A stretch of DNA of 64,000 nucleotides from Afifella sp. IM 167 (GTDB taxonomy: Bacteria; Pseudomonadota; Alphaproteobacteria; Rhizobiales; Afifellaceae): the NCBI RefSeq assembly GCF_020144925.1, contig NZ_NSLC01000006.1:124001-188000 (forward strand). Direction: 5' to 3'. The translations under genes were made by a program, and so were the position numbers. How positions within the stretch are numbered: the stretch's first letter is position 1; every line of letters starts with the position of its first letter. The notes beneath the pieces were generated by a model, which saw only the letters and a program-made list of their open reading frames with translations, made no database searches and was not told the origin of the DNA. Below, in pieces: positions 33,995 to 43,112 of this stretch.

Positions 33995-34654
33995 ATGTCA
34001 ACTGGCCCCAAACAGGCGCTCTATGCCGAGTTCGCATCCGTCGCCCGCGCACTCGGGTCACAGCATCGGCTGGAAATCCTCGAACATCTCGCCCAGGGCG
34101 AACGCGGCGTGGACGCGCTGGCGGAGCGGGTCGGTCTGTCGATCGCCAATGCCTCGCAGCACCTGCAGCAGCTGAGACGTGCCGGGATGGTCATCCCGCG
34201 AAGGGACGGAAAATTCGTGCTCTACCGGCTAGCCGACGACAATGTGCTCAACCTCTTGTCTGCGCTTTCGGCTGTCGGGGAGCGCAATCTGGCTGCGGTT
34301 GATCGCATACGCCGGGACTATTTCGACGATCGCGACAACATGGAGCCCGTTTCGCGCGAGGAACTGCTACGGCGAACGCGAGACGATCTCGTGACCGTCC
34401 TAGACGTCCGCCCACCGGACGAATTCGCGGTCGGGCACCTGCCGGGCGCTATCAACATTCCGTTGAGCGAACTGGAGGCAAAGCTCGCCGATCTCGATCC
34501 GGACCACGAGATCGTCGCCTATTGCCGGGGGCCTTGGTGCGTATTGTCCTTCGAGGCGGTCGCGACGCTGCGCGCCCAAGGCTTCAATGTGCGTCGTCTG
34601 GAGGACGGTCTTCCCGAGTGGAGGGCGGCGGGTTTGCCGGTCGAGCACGCCTGA
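33995..34654 (+). CDS. ArsR-family regulator fused to a rhodanese domain
   Basis: The 219-residue protein has an N-terminal winged helix of the ArsR type at about 8-95 (LGSQHRLEILEHLAQGE, LSIANASQHLQQLRRAGMV) and a rhodanese domain at about 115-215 with active-site loop AYCRGPWCVLSFEA, which has a second Cys five residues after the first. This suggests repression relieved by persulfidation or disulfide formation at CRGPWC. It is divergent from a sulfur operon and has an operator-like palindrome next to it. The domain calls are firm and the sensing mechanism is inference. Confidence 0.92.
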   Translation: MSTGPKQALYAEFASVARALGSQHRLEILEHLAQGERGVDALAERVGLSIANASQHLQQLRRAGMVIPRRDGKFVLYRLADDNVLNLLSALSAVGERNLAAVDRIRRDYFDDRDNMEPVSREELLRRTRDDLVTVLDVRPPDEFAVGHLPGAINIPLSELEAKLADLDPDHEIVAYCRGPWCVLSFEAVATLRAQGFNVRRLEDGLPEWRAAGLPVEHA

Positions 34655-34668
34655 TCGCGGCGCAAGAT

Positions 34669-35148
34669 TCACTCGCGCGCACGCTCGCTCATCTGGTCAT
34701 GCCGCCGTCGGATTTCTGTCGGCCATTGTGATTTAATGTAGGAGAGAACGGCCAATATTTCGTAGTCGTTCAATATGCCCTGATAGGACGGCATCCTTGT
34801 TTTATAATCGGTGCCAGCGAATTTCTGGACGCCATACTTGGTGATATCGAAAAGCACCTGGTCGGTATGATGCCAAGTGTGCCCGCTTTCATCATGGGGT
34901 GGCGCGGGCAGGTATCCGTCCGCGTCGCGCGTCTGCCAGTCCTCTTCTCCCGCCAAGCGCACTCCGTGGCAGGCTGCGCAGGTCTCGGCGTAGATGCGCT
35001 GGCCGATGGCCACGATTTGCGTGTTATCGGGCCTGAGTTGGCTGGGGGAGGGAACTTCGCCTTTGAGCGCAATGTAGAACCATCCTGATCCCAGGATCAG
35101 GATGACCACGGCGCCAACCATCGCTATCCGCATTTGGAAAGCCGCCAT
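34669..35148 (-). CDS. Membrane-anchored c-type cytochrome
   Basis: The 159-residue protein has an uncleaved-looking N-terminal helix (about 7-28), one haem motif CAACH near residue 57, and downstream Met (RMPSYQGIL) for the axial ligand. The YGVQKFAGTDYKTRMPSY region is typical of small monohaem class I cytochromes. It is 7 bp downstream of the multicopper oxidase, so it probably exchanges electrons with it in the periplasm. Confidence 0.88.
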   Translation of the reverse strand: MAAFQMRIAMVGAVVILILGSGWFYIALKGEVPSPSQLRPDNTQIVAIGQRIYAETCAACHGVRLAGEEDWQTRDADGYLPAPPHDESGHTWHHTDQVLFDITKYGVQKFAGTDYKTRMPSYQGILNDYEILAVLSYIKSQWPTEIRRRHDQMSERARE

Positions 35149-35155
35149 ATTCGCT

Positions 35156-36553
35156 TCAGGTAATCTCGAACCACGTCGTCATACCGGCGGCGGCGTGCTC
35201 GAGCATGTGACAGTGAAACAGCCACTTGCCCGGATTGTCGGCGACGAATGCGATCTTTGCCATGCCGTCCGGTTCTATCAGAAACGTGTCCCGCCAGATC
35301 TGCTCGTCGCCGGCCTGTCCGTTGCGCTCCAGGAGCTTGAAGTGGTGGCCGTGAGTGTGCATCGCGTGCGGGAAGCTCGTGCGATTGACGACGTTGACGA
35401 TCACGCTTTGACCGCGGGCGACCGAGAAGAATGGCTCGTCCGCCATGTTCGCGACGCCATTGAAGCCCCAAACCTGCTTGTTGGCCATGAAATCCATGCG
35501 CGTTTGCGCGCGGCCATTGTAAGTGAGTTGACTCATCTGGCCCATCGCGCCGCCCTCCATGAGAAGTTCGAACATCTGGGCGTTTCGCAGGTCGGGTGCT
35601 GGCAAGAGATTGGGCGGTAGCGTCGGCTCTCGATCCTGGCGTGTCTCGTTGTCCGCGACATTGAGCGTGGCAAAGCGATACGCGCTGGACTGCGACAGTT
35701 CCTCAAGTGCGACAGGGCCCGGTGTGTCGAACCGCACCAGAAGATCGACCCGTTGCGCGGGGCCGAGCAGCAATGGCGCATAGTCGAGTTCGCGCGCTTC
35801 ACCAATTGCCTGTCCGTCATAGGCGATCACGCGTGCACTGAAACGGTTCGGGTCGATCTCAAGGATGCGGGAATTGCAGGCATTGATCAGGCGCAGGCGC
35901 AACCAGGTGTTGGCGGGCACGGAAATGTCGGGCGAGGTCATACCGTTGACGGTCAAATAATTGCCCAGCCGGCCCGCGTGACTCCAATCCATCATGTTAC
36001 CGAGCGAGGCTGCGTCAAATCTGCCCTGCGCATCGAGACGCCAGTCATCAAGCATCAACAGGATGTCGGCCTCAGGGGTGAAAGTTGGCGCCCGCTCCTC
36101 AACGATGAGGGGGCCGTAAAGGCCCCGTGCGACCTGATCCCAGCTCTTGGTGTGGGCATGATACCAGAAAGTGCCCGCGTCGGGCAGGTTCACCTCATAG
36201 TCGAACGTGTCTCCCGGTGGCACTGGGGCTTGTGTCAGGCCGGCTACGCCGTCCATGGAATTGTCGACGCGCACGCCATGCCAGTGGATGGAACTCGGCT
36301 CCGGCAATTCGTTACGGAATCTAATCCGCAACGTCTCGCCTTGTCTTGCGCGCAGGAGCGGTCCGGGCACCTGGTCTTGATATCCCCATAGAGTGCTGGC
36401 CGGAGCTCCGCCGCCGGGTATGGATTTTTCGAATGGTTTGGCCGTCAATTCGATGGTGCCGTCTTCGGCCTTGGCCGAACGCCAAAAGGCTGCCGGCGCG
36501 ACTACTGTCGCCAAACCCGTTGCGAGAAACCCGCGTCTGGTCAGTGAGCTCAT
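35156..36553 (-). CDS. Multicopper oxidase, Tat-exported (CopA/CueO-like)
   Basis: The 465-residue protein starts with a Tat signal (SLTRRGFLATGL). All four copper-binding blocks are present: IHWHGVRVD near 93, WYHAHTKS near 135, the HAMHTHGHHF block near 393, and LFHCHMLEHAAAGM near 443 with the type 1 Cys/His/Met. Such enzymes oxidise Cu(I) to less toxic Cu(II) or oxidise phenols, with O2 as acceptor. It lies under a CueR-type promoter, between two cytochrome c genes. I cannot tell CueO-like from other subtypes. Confidence 0.93.
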   Translation of the reverse strand: MSSLTRRGFLATGLATVVAPAAFWRSAKAEDGTIELTAKPFEKSIPGGGAPASTLWGYQDQVPGPLLRARQGETLRIRFRNELPEPSSIHWHGVRVDNSMDGVAGLTQAPVPPGDTFDYEVNLPDAGTFWYHAHTKSWDQVARGLYGPLIVEERAPTFTPEADILLMLDDWRLDAQGRFDAASLGNMMDWSHAGRLGNYLTVNGMTSPDISVPANTWLRLRLINACNSRILEIDPNRFSARVIAYDGQAIGEARELDYAPLLLGPAQRVDLLVRFDTPGPVALEELSQSSAYRFATLNVADNETRQDREPTLPPNLLPAPDLRNAQMFELLMEGGAMGQMSQLTYNGRAQTRMDFMANKQVWGFNGVANMADEPFFSVARGQSVIVNVVNRTSFPHAMHTHGHHFKLLERNGQAGDEQIWRDTFLIEPDGMAKIAFVADNPGKWLFHCHMLEHAAAGMTTWFEIT

Positions 36554-36600
36554 TTTTGTCTCGATTCAAAAACACATGGCGGATGCTATTGGTCGTTCCT

Positions 36601-37014
36601 CTAGATGCCGTTCGCGCGCTGGAGTTCCCGGACATAGGTGACGATACTCGCCACCTCGCCCTGCGTGATGCCTTCAACCGGAGGCATGTTGCCGAACGGC
36701 CAGTGATGCGCGCGCACACCGTTCTGCGCGGCAAGAAAGAAGGCCTGATCGCCGTGATGGTTCGGCTCGTAGATCCGGTGGACGAAGGGAGGCGCGACGC
36801 CATCTTGTCCCGCGCCGTTCCGGCCATGGCAGGACGCACAGTTCTCGTTATAGGCTGCCTCGCCGACCTTGGCGGCAGTGCTGAGTTCCGGCACCGTGAC
36901 GGCAACAAGCGGGCTGCCTTGTGTCGACGGTTCAGGAGCTTGCTTGAAATAGAAATAGGCGCCAAGCGAGAGGACCATGACGGCGGCGATGATAAGCAGG
37001 TTATTTCGGTTCAT
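36601..37014 (-). CDS. Membrane-anchored c-type cytochrome
   Basis: The 137-residue protein has an N-terminal anchor helix (NNLLIIAAVMVLSLGAYFYF) and a single haem motif CASCH around residue 60, with axial Met in FGNMPPVEG. The ATG at 37014 overlaps the cueR stop (ATGA), which fixes the start and couples its translation to the regulator. It is a second monohaem cytochrome on the other side of the oxidase gene. Confidence 0.88.
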   Translation of the reverse strand: MNRNNLLIIAAVMVLSLGAYFYFKQAPEPSTQGSPLVAVTVPELSTAAKVGEAAYNENCASCHGRNGAGQDGVAPPFVHRIYEPNHHGDQAFFLAAQNGVRAHHWPFGNMPPVEGITQGEVASIVTYVRELQRANGI

Positions 37015-37409
37015 TGCTGTTTCGGTTCTCCCGCCAGGCTGTCGAGTATCGGGCATTCGGGCCGTTCGTCGCCATGGCAATGGGAGACCAGGTGACCCAA
37101 CACGCGCCGCAATTGGTGCAGTTCCTCGATCTTGCGGTCGACCTCGTCCATTCTCTGTTTCGCCAGTGCCTTGACCTCGGCGCTGGCGCGGGACTTGTCC
37201 TCGTACAGGGCCAGGAGCTGGCGGCATTCCTCGATGGAAAAACCCAGTCCGCGCGCCCGCTGCAGGAAGGCGAGCTTGTGCACGTCGGTTCGGGTGTAAT
37301 CCCGGTATCCGTTACCGGCCCGATCGGGCCGGACGAGACCGATGTCTTCGTAGTATCTGATTGTCTTGGCCGGGAGGCCGGATTGATCGGCTGCGGTTCC
37401 GATGTTCAT
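37011..37409 (-). CDS. cueR: CueR-type copper-responsive MerR regulator
   Basis: The 132-residue protein has the MerR HTH (MNIGTAADQSGLPAKTIRYY) and dimer helix. Its metal loop has Cys111 and Cys119 with seven residues between (CHGDERPEC), and Ser at position 76 in the place where divalent-metal sensors have Cys. That is the CueR/HmrR signature for Cu(I)/Ag(I). It has a CueR-type promoter just upstream, so it is self-regulated, and is cotranscribed with the cytochrome c and oxidase genes. Confidence 0.92.
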   Translation of the reverse strand: MNIGTAADQSGLPAKTIRYYEDIGLVRPDRAGNGYRDYTRTDVHKLAFLQRARGLGFSIEECRQLLALYEDKSRASAEVKALAKQRMDEVDRKIEELHQLRRVLGHLVSHCHGDERPECPILDSLAGEPKQQ

Positions 37410-37449
37410 TTTCAGAGCGCTCCGCGCATCGACGCATTCTAGTTATTGC

Positions 37450-37480
37450 AACATAAACCTTCCAGTAAGTGGAGGCTCAA
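37450..37480 (-). promoter_or_regulatory. CueR-type promoter for cueR-cytochrome-oxidase operon
   Basis: Read on the minus strand: -35 TTGAGC, a 19-bp spacer holding the inverted repeat CCTCCACTTACTGGAAGG, and -10 TATGTT. The overlong 19-bp spacer and CTTCC-like arms are hallmarks of CueR/MerR activation. It overlaps the stop codon of the upstream permease gene. Confidence 0.8.
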
Positions 37481-38787
37481 GCAGTATTTCGGTGTTTTGA
37501 ACCAAGAAACCAGCGCTCTCCGACCACAATGATCGCCAATGTCGCAGCGGCAAGTACTAGGATCATGAAATCCGTTGTCGCTTTGAGCCAGACGAAAGCG
37601 ACGAGGACCACAGCATCCAGAGCGATCGCCGAAATCAGAACCCACATCCTCGCTGAGACCTCCTTGCGCAGGTGGCGCAAAACACCCCAGTGCACGGCGA
37701 TATCCATAATCAGGTAAAGGATGGCGCCGAGAGACGCGATGCGCGTCAGGTCGAGAAACACGGTCAGAACCGCTGCTATGACGACCGTGTAGACTAGAAG
37801 GTGAAACCGCAGAGGACCCGTCATGCCGAAATGGCTGTGTGGTACCAGTTTCATCTCTGTGACCATCGTCAGCATGCGCGACACGGCGAAGATGCTGGCG
37901 ACCAGCCCAGAGGCAGTGGCGATCATTGCCAGGATCACGGTGAGCAGGAGCCCGGTATCGCCAAGTGCCGGACGCGCGGCCTCGGCGAGCGCGAAGTCGC
38001 GGGCGGAAACTATCTGCGGCAGGGTGAGGTTGGCGCTGACACCGAGCGTGACGAGAAAATAGATCACGACCGAAATCGCAATTGAAATGACGATCGCCCG
38101 GGCGACATTGCGATGCGGATTGACGATCTCTCCGCCACTATTGGTGATCGTCGTGAAGCCCTTATAGGCAAGGATGGCGGGGGCCAGCGCCGCAAGAAAT
38201 CCCAGCTTCGAAAACTCTCGCGGGGCGGAGAGCCGTGCGGCCGTGTCGCCCAGAGAACCCGCCACCCAAAGGCTGATGAGTGCGAACAGGGAAATGCCGA
38301 TGATCTTGGCGGTCGACAACGTCAATGAGAACAGGCTGACGGTTCGGTTGCCTGCGACGTTGATCAGAAACGCCAACACGATCAGCCCAACGCCGAGGAC
38401 CGGGGTCCAAAAGGCACGGTCCGCCTTATCGAACAATTGCAGGGTGTATGTCGCAAAGGTGCGGGCAACGAGGCTTTCATTGATGACCATGGAGAGGGCC
38501 ATCAACACCGCACAGACTGCCGTGACAAGGCCGCGTCCGTAGGCCTTTTCAAGAAACATGGCGATGCCGCCCGCGGAAGGATAGGCCTTCGACATTTGCA
38601 CATACGAATAGGCGCTGAACCCGGTGACAACCGCTGCCACGACGAACACGTATGGAAACAGACCGCCCGAGAGTTCCGCCACCTGTCCGGTTAGCGCGAA
38701 AATGCTGGCGCCGATCATGACGCCAAGACCCATGGCGACGGCGCCCCGGAGCTTGAGTGTTCCTTCCGATTTGTCGTGGCCGCGCAT
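37477..38787 (-). CDS. APC-superfamily amino-acid permease-like protein
   Basis: The 436-residue membrane protein has about 12 helices and the APC N-terminal motif GVMIGASIFALTGQ, then a conserved stretch FLAALAPAILAYKGFTTITN. Family members import amino acids or polyamines. Its role in a copper cluster is unclear. It might supply a chelating or thiol amino acid. It begins 3 bp after the copA stop, so it is in the copA operon. A GTG at 38790 is an alternative start. Confidence 0.83.
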   Translation of the reverse strand: MRGHDKSEGTLKLRGAVAMGLGVMIGASIFALTGQVAELSGGLFPYVFVVAAVVTGFSAYSYVQMSKAYPSAGGIAMFLEKAYGRGLVTAVCAVLMALSMVINESLVARTFATYTLQLFDKADRAFWTPVLGVGLIVLAFLINVAGNRTVSLFSLTLSTAKIIGISLFALISLWVAGSLGDTAARLSAPREFSKLGFLAALAPAILAYKGFTTITNSGGEIVNPHRNVARAIVISIAISVVIYFLVTLGVSANLTLPQIVSARDFALAEAARPALGDTGLLLTVILAMIATASGLVASIFAVSRMLTMVTEMKLVPHSHFGMTGPLRFHLLVYTVVIAAVLTVFLDLTRIASLGAILYLIMDIAVHWGVLRHLRKEVSARMWVLISAIALDAVVLVAFVWLKATTDFMILVLAAATLAIIVVGERWFLGSKHRNTA

Positions 38788-38790
38788 CAC

Positions 38791-41274
38791 TTACAGCTTC
38801 AGCGTTCTCAAGCGCAACGCGTTGCCGATCACCGACACCGAGCTCAGGCTCATGGCCCCGGCGGCGATCATCGGGGAGAGCAACAGACCGAACACCGGGA
38901 AGAGAATGCCGGCGGCGACCGGCACGCCGAGCGTGTTATAGACAAAGGCGAAAAACAGGTTCTGCCGGATATTGCGCATCGTCGAACGGGCGAGGACACG
39001 GGCCCGGACGATGCCGTTCAGGTCGCCCTTGACCAGGGTGATACCGGCGCTCTCCACCGCGACGTCGGCGCCGGTGCCCATGGCAATGCCGACATCTGCG
39101 GCGGCAAGGGCCGGGGCATCGTTCACCCCGTCGCCCGCCATCGCGACGCCGCTGCCGCCTTTCCGGATATCCTCGACGAGCTTTTGTTTGTCTTCAGGCA
39201 GGACATCGGCCCGCACCTCGTCGATGCCGAGCTGCGATGCGACCGCTCGCGCCGTCCGTTCATTATCACCGGTCGCCATGATGATCTTCATGCCGCTTTG
39301 ATGCAGGCGCCTGATCGCATCTACGGTGGTCGGCTTTATCGGATCAGCGACCGCCACGATCCCGGCGAGTTGGCCGTCGATGGCGATGAACATCGCTGTC
39401 TTGCCTCCGGATCTGAGACGGTCGGCCTCGGTCTTGAGGCTATTCGTATCCGCGGATACCTCCGTCATCATCGCGGCGTTGCCAAGAGCCACTGGCCGGC
39501 CGTCGACCCTGCCTTTCACGCCCTTTCCGGTAATGGCTTCGAAATCGGTTGCGTTCGATAACGCGACTCCGCGTTCCCCCGCACCCTCGACGATCGCTTC
39601 GGCAAGCGGATGTTCGGAACCGCGCTCCAGACTTGCCGCCAGCGCCAGTACGCTGTTTTCGTCATGACCGTTTGCGGCCAAAACATCTGTCAGTTTCGGG
39701 CGGCCTTCGGTCAGCGTCCCGGTCTTGTCGACGATCAGCGTGTCGATTTTGGCGAAGCGCTCCAGCGCTTCGGCGTCCTTTATCAATACACCCGCCTGCG
39801 CGCCGCGCCCGGTTGCCGTCATGATCGACATCGGTGTCGCGAGCCCCAAGGCACATGGACACGCAATAATGAGTACCGATACAGCGGAGACGATGGCATA
39901 AGCCATGCTCGGCTCCGGACCCCAGATTGCCCAGATCACGAAAGCGATGATCGCTACCGCGACGACGGTTGGGACGAAATAGCCGGACACAGTATCCGCC
40001 AGTCCCTGGATCGGTGCGCGTGAACGCTGCGCCTTGGCGACCATTTCGACGATCTGGCTGAGCATGGTGTCGGCGCCGACCTTTTCGGCGCGCATCACAA
40101 GGCTGCCATTCTTGTTGAGCGTACCGCCGGTCACCGGGTCGCCTTCGGATTTCTCGACCGGCACAGGCTCGCCGGTAATCATGGATTCATCGACCGAGGA
40201 GCGGCCCTCGACCACGACGCCGTCCACCGGCACGCTGTCGCCGGGCCGCACGCGCAGCCGGTCGCCCGCGGCGACCTCCTCAAGCGGCACGTCGCTTTCC
40301 GAGCCGTCATCGCCGACCCGGCGCGCCGTCTTTGGCGCGAGGTCGAGCAAGGCGCGGATCGCCGATCCGGTGCGCTCCCGGGCACGCAGTTCCAGCACCT
40401 GTCCAAGGAAGACCAATGCCACGATGACGGAAGCCGCCTCGAAATAGACGGCAACCGTGCCTTCATGGCCGCGGAACGCATCGGGAAAGATGCCGGGAAA
40501 CAGGGTCGCAACGACGCTGTAGCCATAAGCGGTTCCTACGCCTATGCCGATCAGCGTCCACATGTTGGGGCTGCGGTTGAGGACAGAGCTCCAGGCCCGC
40601 TTGAAAAAGGGGATCGCGGCCCAGAGCACGACGGGGGTCGCAAGCGCGAGTTCGACCCAGACGGCAACGCGTTCGCCGATCCAATCACGGATCGGCAGGC
40701 CAACGACCATGCCCATGGTCAGGATCAGCAGGGGAACCGACAGCACAGCGCTGACCCAAAAGCGCCGGGTGAAATCGATGAGTTCGGGATTGGGACCTTC
40801 CTCGCCTGTCGGTACGCCCATGGGTTCGAGCGCCATGCCGCAAATCGGACAATCGCCCGGCGCGTCCCGTATGATTTCGGGATGCATGGGGCAGGTATAT
40901 TTGGTGCCCTTCGGCATCGCCTTCAGCGCCGGACGGTCGCCCAGATATTCGTCCGGCGCGGCAGTGAACTTGTCGTGGCAGCCTTGCGAGCAGAAATAGA
41001 CCTTTTCGCCTTCGTGCTTGTGGAGGTATTTGGCCGTCGACCGGTCCACGCTCATGCCGCAGACTGGGTCCTTGGCGGTAAGGTAAGCTTCGGGATCGGC
41101 CTGGAATTTGGACCTGCAGCCGTCACTGCAGAAATGATAGCTATGCCCTTGATAAGTGGCGCTCGGCTTGCCCACGTCGGGGTCCACCGTCATCCCGCAG
41201 ACCGGATCGCGGGTGATCCCTCCACCGTGACTTTTGTGGGCATGGTCCTGATCGTGACTGTGATGTTCGCTCAT
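38791..41274 (-). CDS. copA: Copper-exporting P1B-type ATPase with YHS-type N terminus
   Basis: The 827-residue inner-membrane pump has an unusual cytoplasmic head: a His-rich start, two YHS-type domains (DPVCGM...FCSDGC; DPVCGM...FCSQGC) and a heavy-metal-binding motif TCPMHPEI...[10 protein letters not shown]. It has no GMTCxxC HMA domain. The P1B-1 hallmarks follow: the CPC helix [10 protein letters not shown], phosphorylation motif DKTGTLTEG, and [13 protein letters not shown]. It exports Cu+ (or Ag+). A perfect CueR-type operator precedes it. I chose ATG 41274 ([10 protein letters not shown]) over an upstream Met because it clears the operator. Confidence 0.95.
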   Translation of the reverse strand: MSEHHSHDQDHAHKSHGGGITRDPVCGMTVDPDVGKPSATYQGHSYHFCSDGCRSKFQADPEAYLTAKDPVCGMSVDRSTAKYLHKHEGEKVYFCSQGCHDKFTAAPDEYLGDRPALKAMPKGTKYTCPMHPEIIRDAPGDCPICGMALEPMGVPTGEEGPNPELIDFTRRFWVSAVLSVPLLILTMGMVVGLPIRDWIGERVAVWVELALATPVVLWAAIPFFKRAWSSVLNRSPNMWTLIGIGVGTAYGYSVVATLFPGIFPDAFRGHEGTVAVYFEAASVIVALVFLGQVLELRARERTGSAIRALLDLAPKTARRVGDDGSESDVPLEEVAAGDRLRVRPGDSVPVDGVVVEGRSSVDESMITGEPVPVEKSEGDPVTGGTLNKNGSLVMRAEKVGADTMLSQIVEMVAKAQRSRAPIQGLADTVSGYFVPTVVAVAIIAFVIWAIWGPEPSMAYAIVSAVSVLIIACPCALGLATPMSIMTATGRGAQAGVLIKDAEALERFAKIDTLIVDKTGTLTEGRPKLTDVLAANGHDENSVLALAASLERGSEHPLAEAIVEGAGERGVALSNATDFEAITGKGVKGRVDGRPVALGNAAMMTEVSADTNSLKTEADRLRSGGKTAMFIAIDGQLAGIVAVADPIKPTTVDAIRRLHQSGMKIIMATGDNERTARAVASQLGIDEVRADVLPEDKQKLVEDIRKGGSGVAMAGDGVNDAPALAAADVGIAMGTGADVAVESAGITLVKGDLNGIVRARVLARSTMRNIRQNLFFAFVYNTLGVPVAAGILFPVFGLLLSPMIAAGAMSLSSVSVIGNALRLRTLKL

Positions 41275-41314
41275 TTTCTTGTTCCACATCTTCACGGAAA
41301 TCGCATTTTGATGA

Positions 41315-41345
41315 ATTTTGCGCCTTCCAGCGACTGGAAGGTCAA
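41315..41345 (-). promoter_or_regulatory. CueR-type promoter for copA
   Basis: On the minus strand: -35 TTGACC, 19-bp spacer, -10 CAAAAT. The spacer contains the perfect palindrome CCTTCCAG-N3-CTGGAAGG (41323-41341). This is the clearest of the three CueR-type sites on the island. Confidence 0.85.
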
Positions 41346-41370
41346 GAGGAACTTGCGACACGGTTGCCTT

Positions 41371-41823
41371 TCAGTCCCGGACCTGACGCTGGACCACGAA
41401 AACAACCAATAGCGGAACAATGATCCACTGCAGCAGAGGGCTTAATCCGGTGTCGAGCGGCGGAACCAGCGGCATGAGTTCGGAGTAGGTCCAGCGGTGC
41501 GTGATCTTTGTGTAGACAAATTCGAGCGCCACCGTGAGCATCAGGCCGGTTAGCAAATATACGCTCAGCGGCAGGGGCGTGAGCGGTCTGATCCATTGTC
41601 GTGATCGAACGAATAGGCTGGCCGCCCAGAACGCGATCAGCGCGATTCCGACATCTCCGAATGTCGCTTGGGTGCACACCAGAACACCTTGCCAATGGTT
41701 GAGTTCGGCCATCCCCGCATAGGTTGGTATCTGGATGAATTCCCAGATGAAGTGGAACGCGAACGAGAAGAACGCGATATTCAGTTCGGGGATGTTGATG
41801 ACTTTGTTGATGCTGGACTCCAA
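41371..41823 (-). CDS. Four-helix membrane protein of unknown function
   Basis: The 150-residue protein has about four hydrophobic segments (near 17-35, 55-70, 85-103, 128-147) and a conserved-looking N-terminal core FHFIWEFIQIPTYAGM. I do not recognise a family. It lies on the same strand upstream of copA with the copA operator in between, so it may be a separate transcript. It could be an accessory of copper handling by position only. Confidence 0.7.
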   Translation of the reverse strand: MESSINKVINIPELNIAFFSFAFHFIWEFIQIPTYAGMAELNHWQGVLVCTQATFGDVGIALIAFWAASLFVRSRQWIRPLTPLPLSVYLLTGLMLTVALEFVYTKITHRWTYSELMPLVPPLDTGLSPLLQWIIVPLLVVFVVQRQVRD

Positions 41824-41882
41824 CGCATAAAGATGAATCTAAAGCCTAGGGGAGTTTCCCGGGTCCGGCAATTTGCGGCATT

Positions 41883-42425
41883 TCACCCGTATTTCCGCCG
41901 CTTGCCGATCTCTCGGTAAAGGGCTTCAGGACTGACCCCGATTTCGTATGCCAATCGGAGCCAATGTCCCTTTGGCGGCAGGCCCCGGTTCCACGTCAGC
42001 CATGCGTCTAGACGCTGCGAGACGGTTTTCAAGGACAGTATTTCGCTACGCAGCCGGGCCTGTTGGACTTGCCGAGCGAGCCGCTCCGTCCAGGCATTGT
42101 ACAGGGCTGGACTGCTTTCAAGCTGCCGACGGAAATCCGATCTTGCTACCGCCAGTATCCGGCATGGTTCTGCCACAACGGCGTCACAGTGGTAGCGGTC
42201 CGAAAACAGGGACGCCTCGGCGGGAATTTCGTTCTCATGCGCGCGCTGCAGGATCACGGGAGCGCCGTTTTCCTGATAGCGCAGAAGACGTATCTCGCCT
42301 TGCGTGACCAGGAACATCCAGCGGATCTGATCATTGCGGTGAAACAAATACTCGCCAGCCATCAACTGACGGCTCTGACCTATGCCGAAAAGATCAGTCA
42401 ATTGCTCAAACATGATATCTATCAT
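41883..42425 (-). CDS. Crp/Fnr-family transcriptional regulator
   Basis: The 180-residue protein has a cNMP-binding-type barrel (LMAGEYLFHRNDQIRWMFLV..GEIRLLRYQENG) at about 20-110 and a C-terminal winged HTH (LAYEIGVSPEALYREIG). No N-terminal cysteine cluster is present, so it is not an Fe-S sensor of the FNR type. Ligand unknown. Several start codons are possible (42482, 42425, 42413). I prefer 42425 because the longest form runs into the start of the divergent gene. Confidence 0.8.
   Translation of the reverse strand: MIDIMFEQLTDLFGIGQSRQLMAGEYLFHRNDQIRWMFLVTQGEIRLLRYQENGAPVILQRAHENEIPAEASLFSDRYHCDAVVAEPCRILAVARSDFRRQLESSPALYNAWTERLARQVQQARLRSEILSLKTVSQRLDAWLTWNRGLPPKGHWLRLAYEIGVSPEALYREIGKRRKYG
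42412..42425. promoter_or_regulatory. FNR/Crp-type palindrome at the regulator start
   Basis: ATGAT-ATCT-ATCAT matches the TGAT-N4-ATCA core of FNR-family sites and is part of a 16-bp palindrome (42411-42426). It overlaps the start region of the minus-strand regulator and lies 55 bp before the divergent plus-strand gene, so it could serve for autoregulation and activation. Confidence 0.45.
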
Positions 42426-42480
42426 GTTCGAATGAAGCCGTGCATGGCAAGGTCGGTCCAAGGGAAAGCGGAGTCCGAAC

Positions 42481-43062
42481 ATGAAGCATCTTCTTCTTGG
42501 TGCCTTTCTGGTGACGGTGCCAGCGGAGGCGATGGCCCAACAAACCGGGATGATGCATCAGCCGGGAATGGCTCACGGGTCTCATGAGGATCCCGCGCCG
42601 ATCGAGGTGACCGCTGATGTTACTGAGCCGGGGCAGGGCGCCTTTGCCGCGATTCAGGAGATTGCCGGTATACTGGCCGCCGATGAATCCACGGATTGGT
42701 CGAGGGTCGATCTTGAAGCGTTGCGCCAGCACCTGATCGACATGAACAACGTCACGCTCCGCGCCAGTGTAACCTCCGAACCCACTGACGGCGGCAGGAT
42801 CTTCCGGATTGCCGGCAACGGCGAGGTTCGGGACTCCATACTTCGCATGGTGGCCGCGCATGCCGCCACGATGAACGGCGTTGGCGGATTCATCTACGAA
42901 GCTACGCCAAACACAGACGGGGCGAGCCTCATCGCTAAGGCTGAAAACCCCGATGATCTCGAAAAGCTACGTGGCTTGGGCTTTATCGGCTTGATGACGC
43001 TTGGCGCGCATCATCAGGCCCATCACATCGCCATCGCGCGCGGTCAGGGGCCGCATCCATAG
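42481..43062 (+). CDS. Exported His/Met-rich protein of unknown function
   Basis: The 193-residue protein has a signal peptide (MKHLLLGAFLVTVPAEAMAQ), a Met/His stretch right after it (GMMHQPGMAHGSHEDP), a globular middle, and a His-rich end (GAHHQAHHIAIARGQGPHP). These segments suggest a periplasmic metal-binding role. It resembles hypothetical proteins I associate with copper islands, but I can give no named family. Divergent from the Crp/Fnr gene. Confidence 0.7.
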   Translation: MKHLLLGAFLVTVPAEAMAQQTGMMHQPGMAHGSHEDPAPIEVTADVTEPGQGAFAAIQEIAGILAADESTDWSRVDLEALRQHLIDMNNVTLRASVTSEPTDGGRIFRIAGNGEVRDSILRMVAAHAATMNGVGGFIYEATPNTDGASLIAKAENPDDLEKLRGLGFIGLMTLGAHHQAHHIAIARGQGPHP

Positions 43063-43112
43063 GCCGGCGTGCCGACCGACTTGGAGATGCCAAGAACTGG
43101 GTTCGGCCGCAG

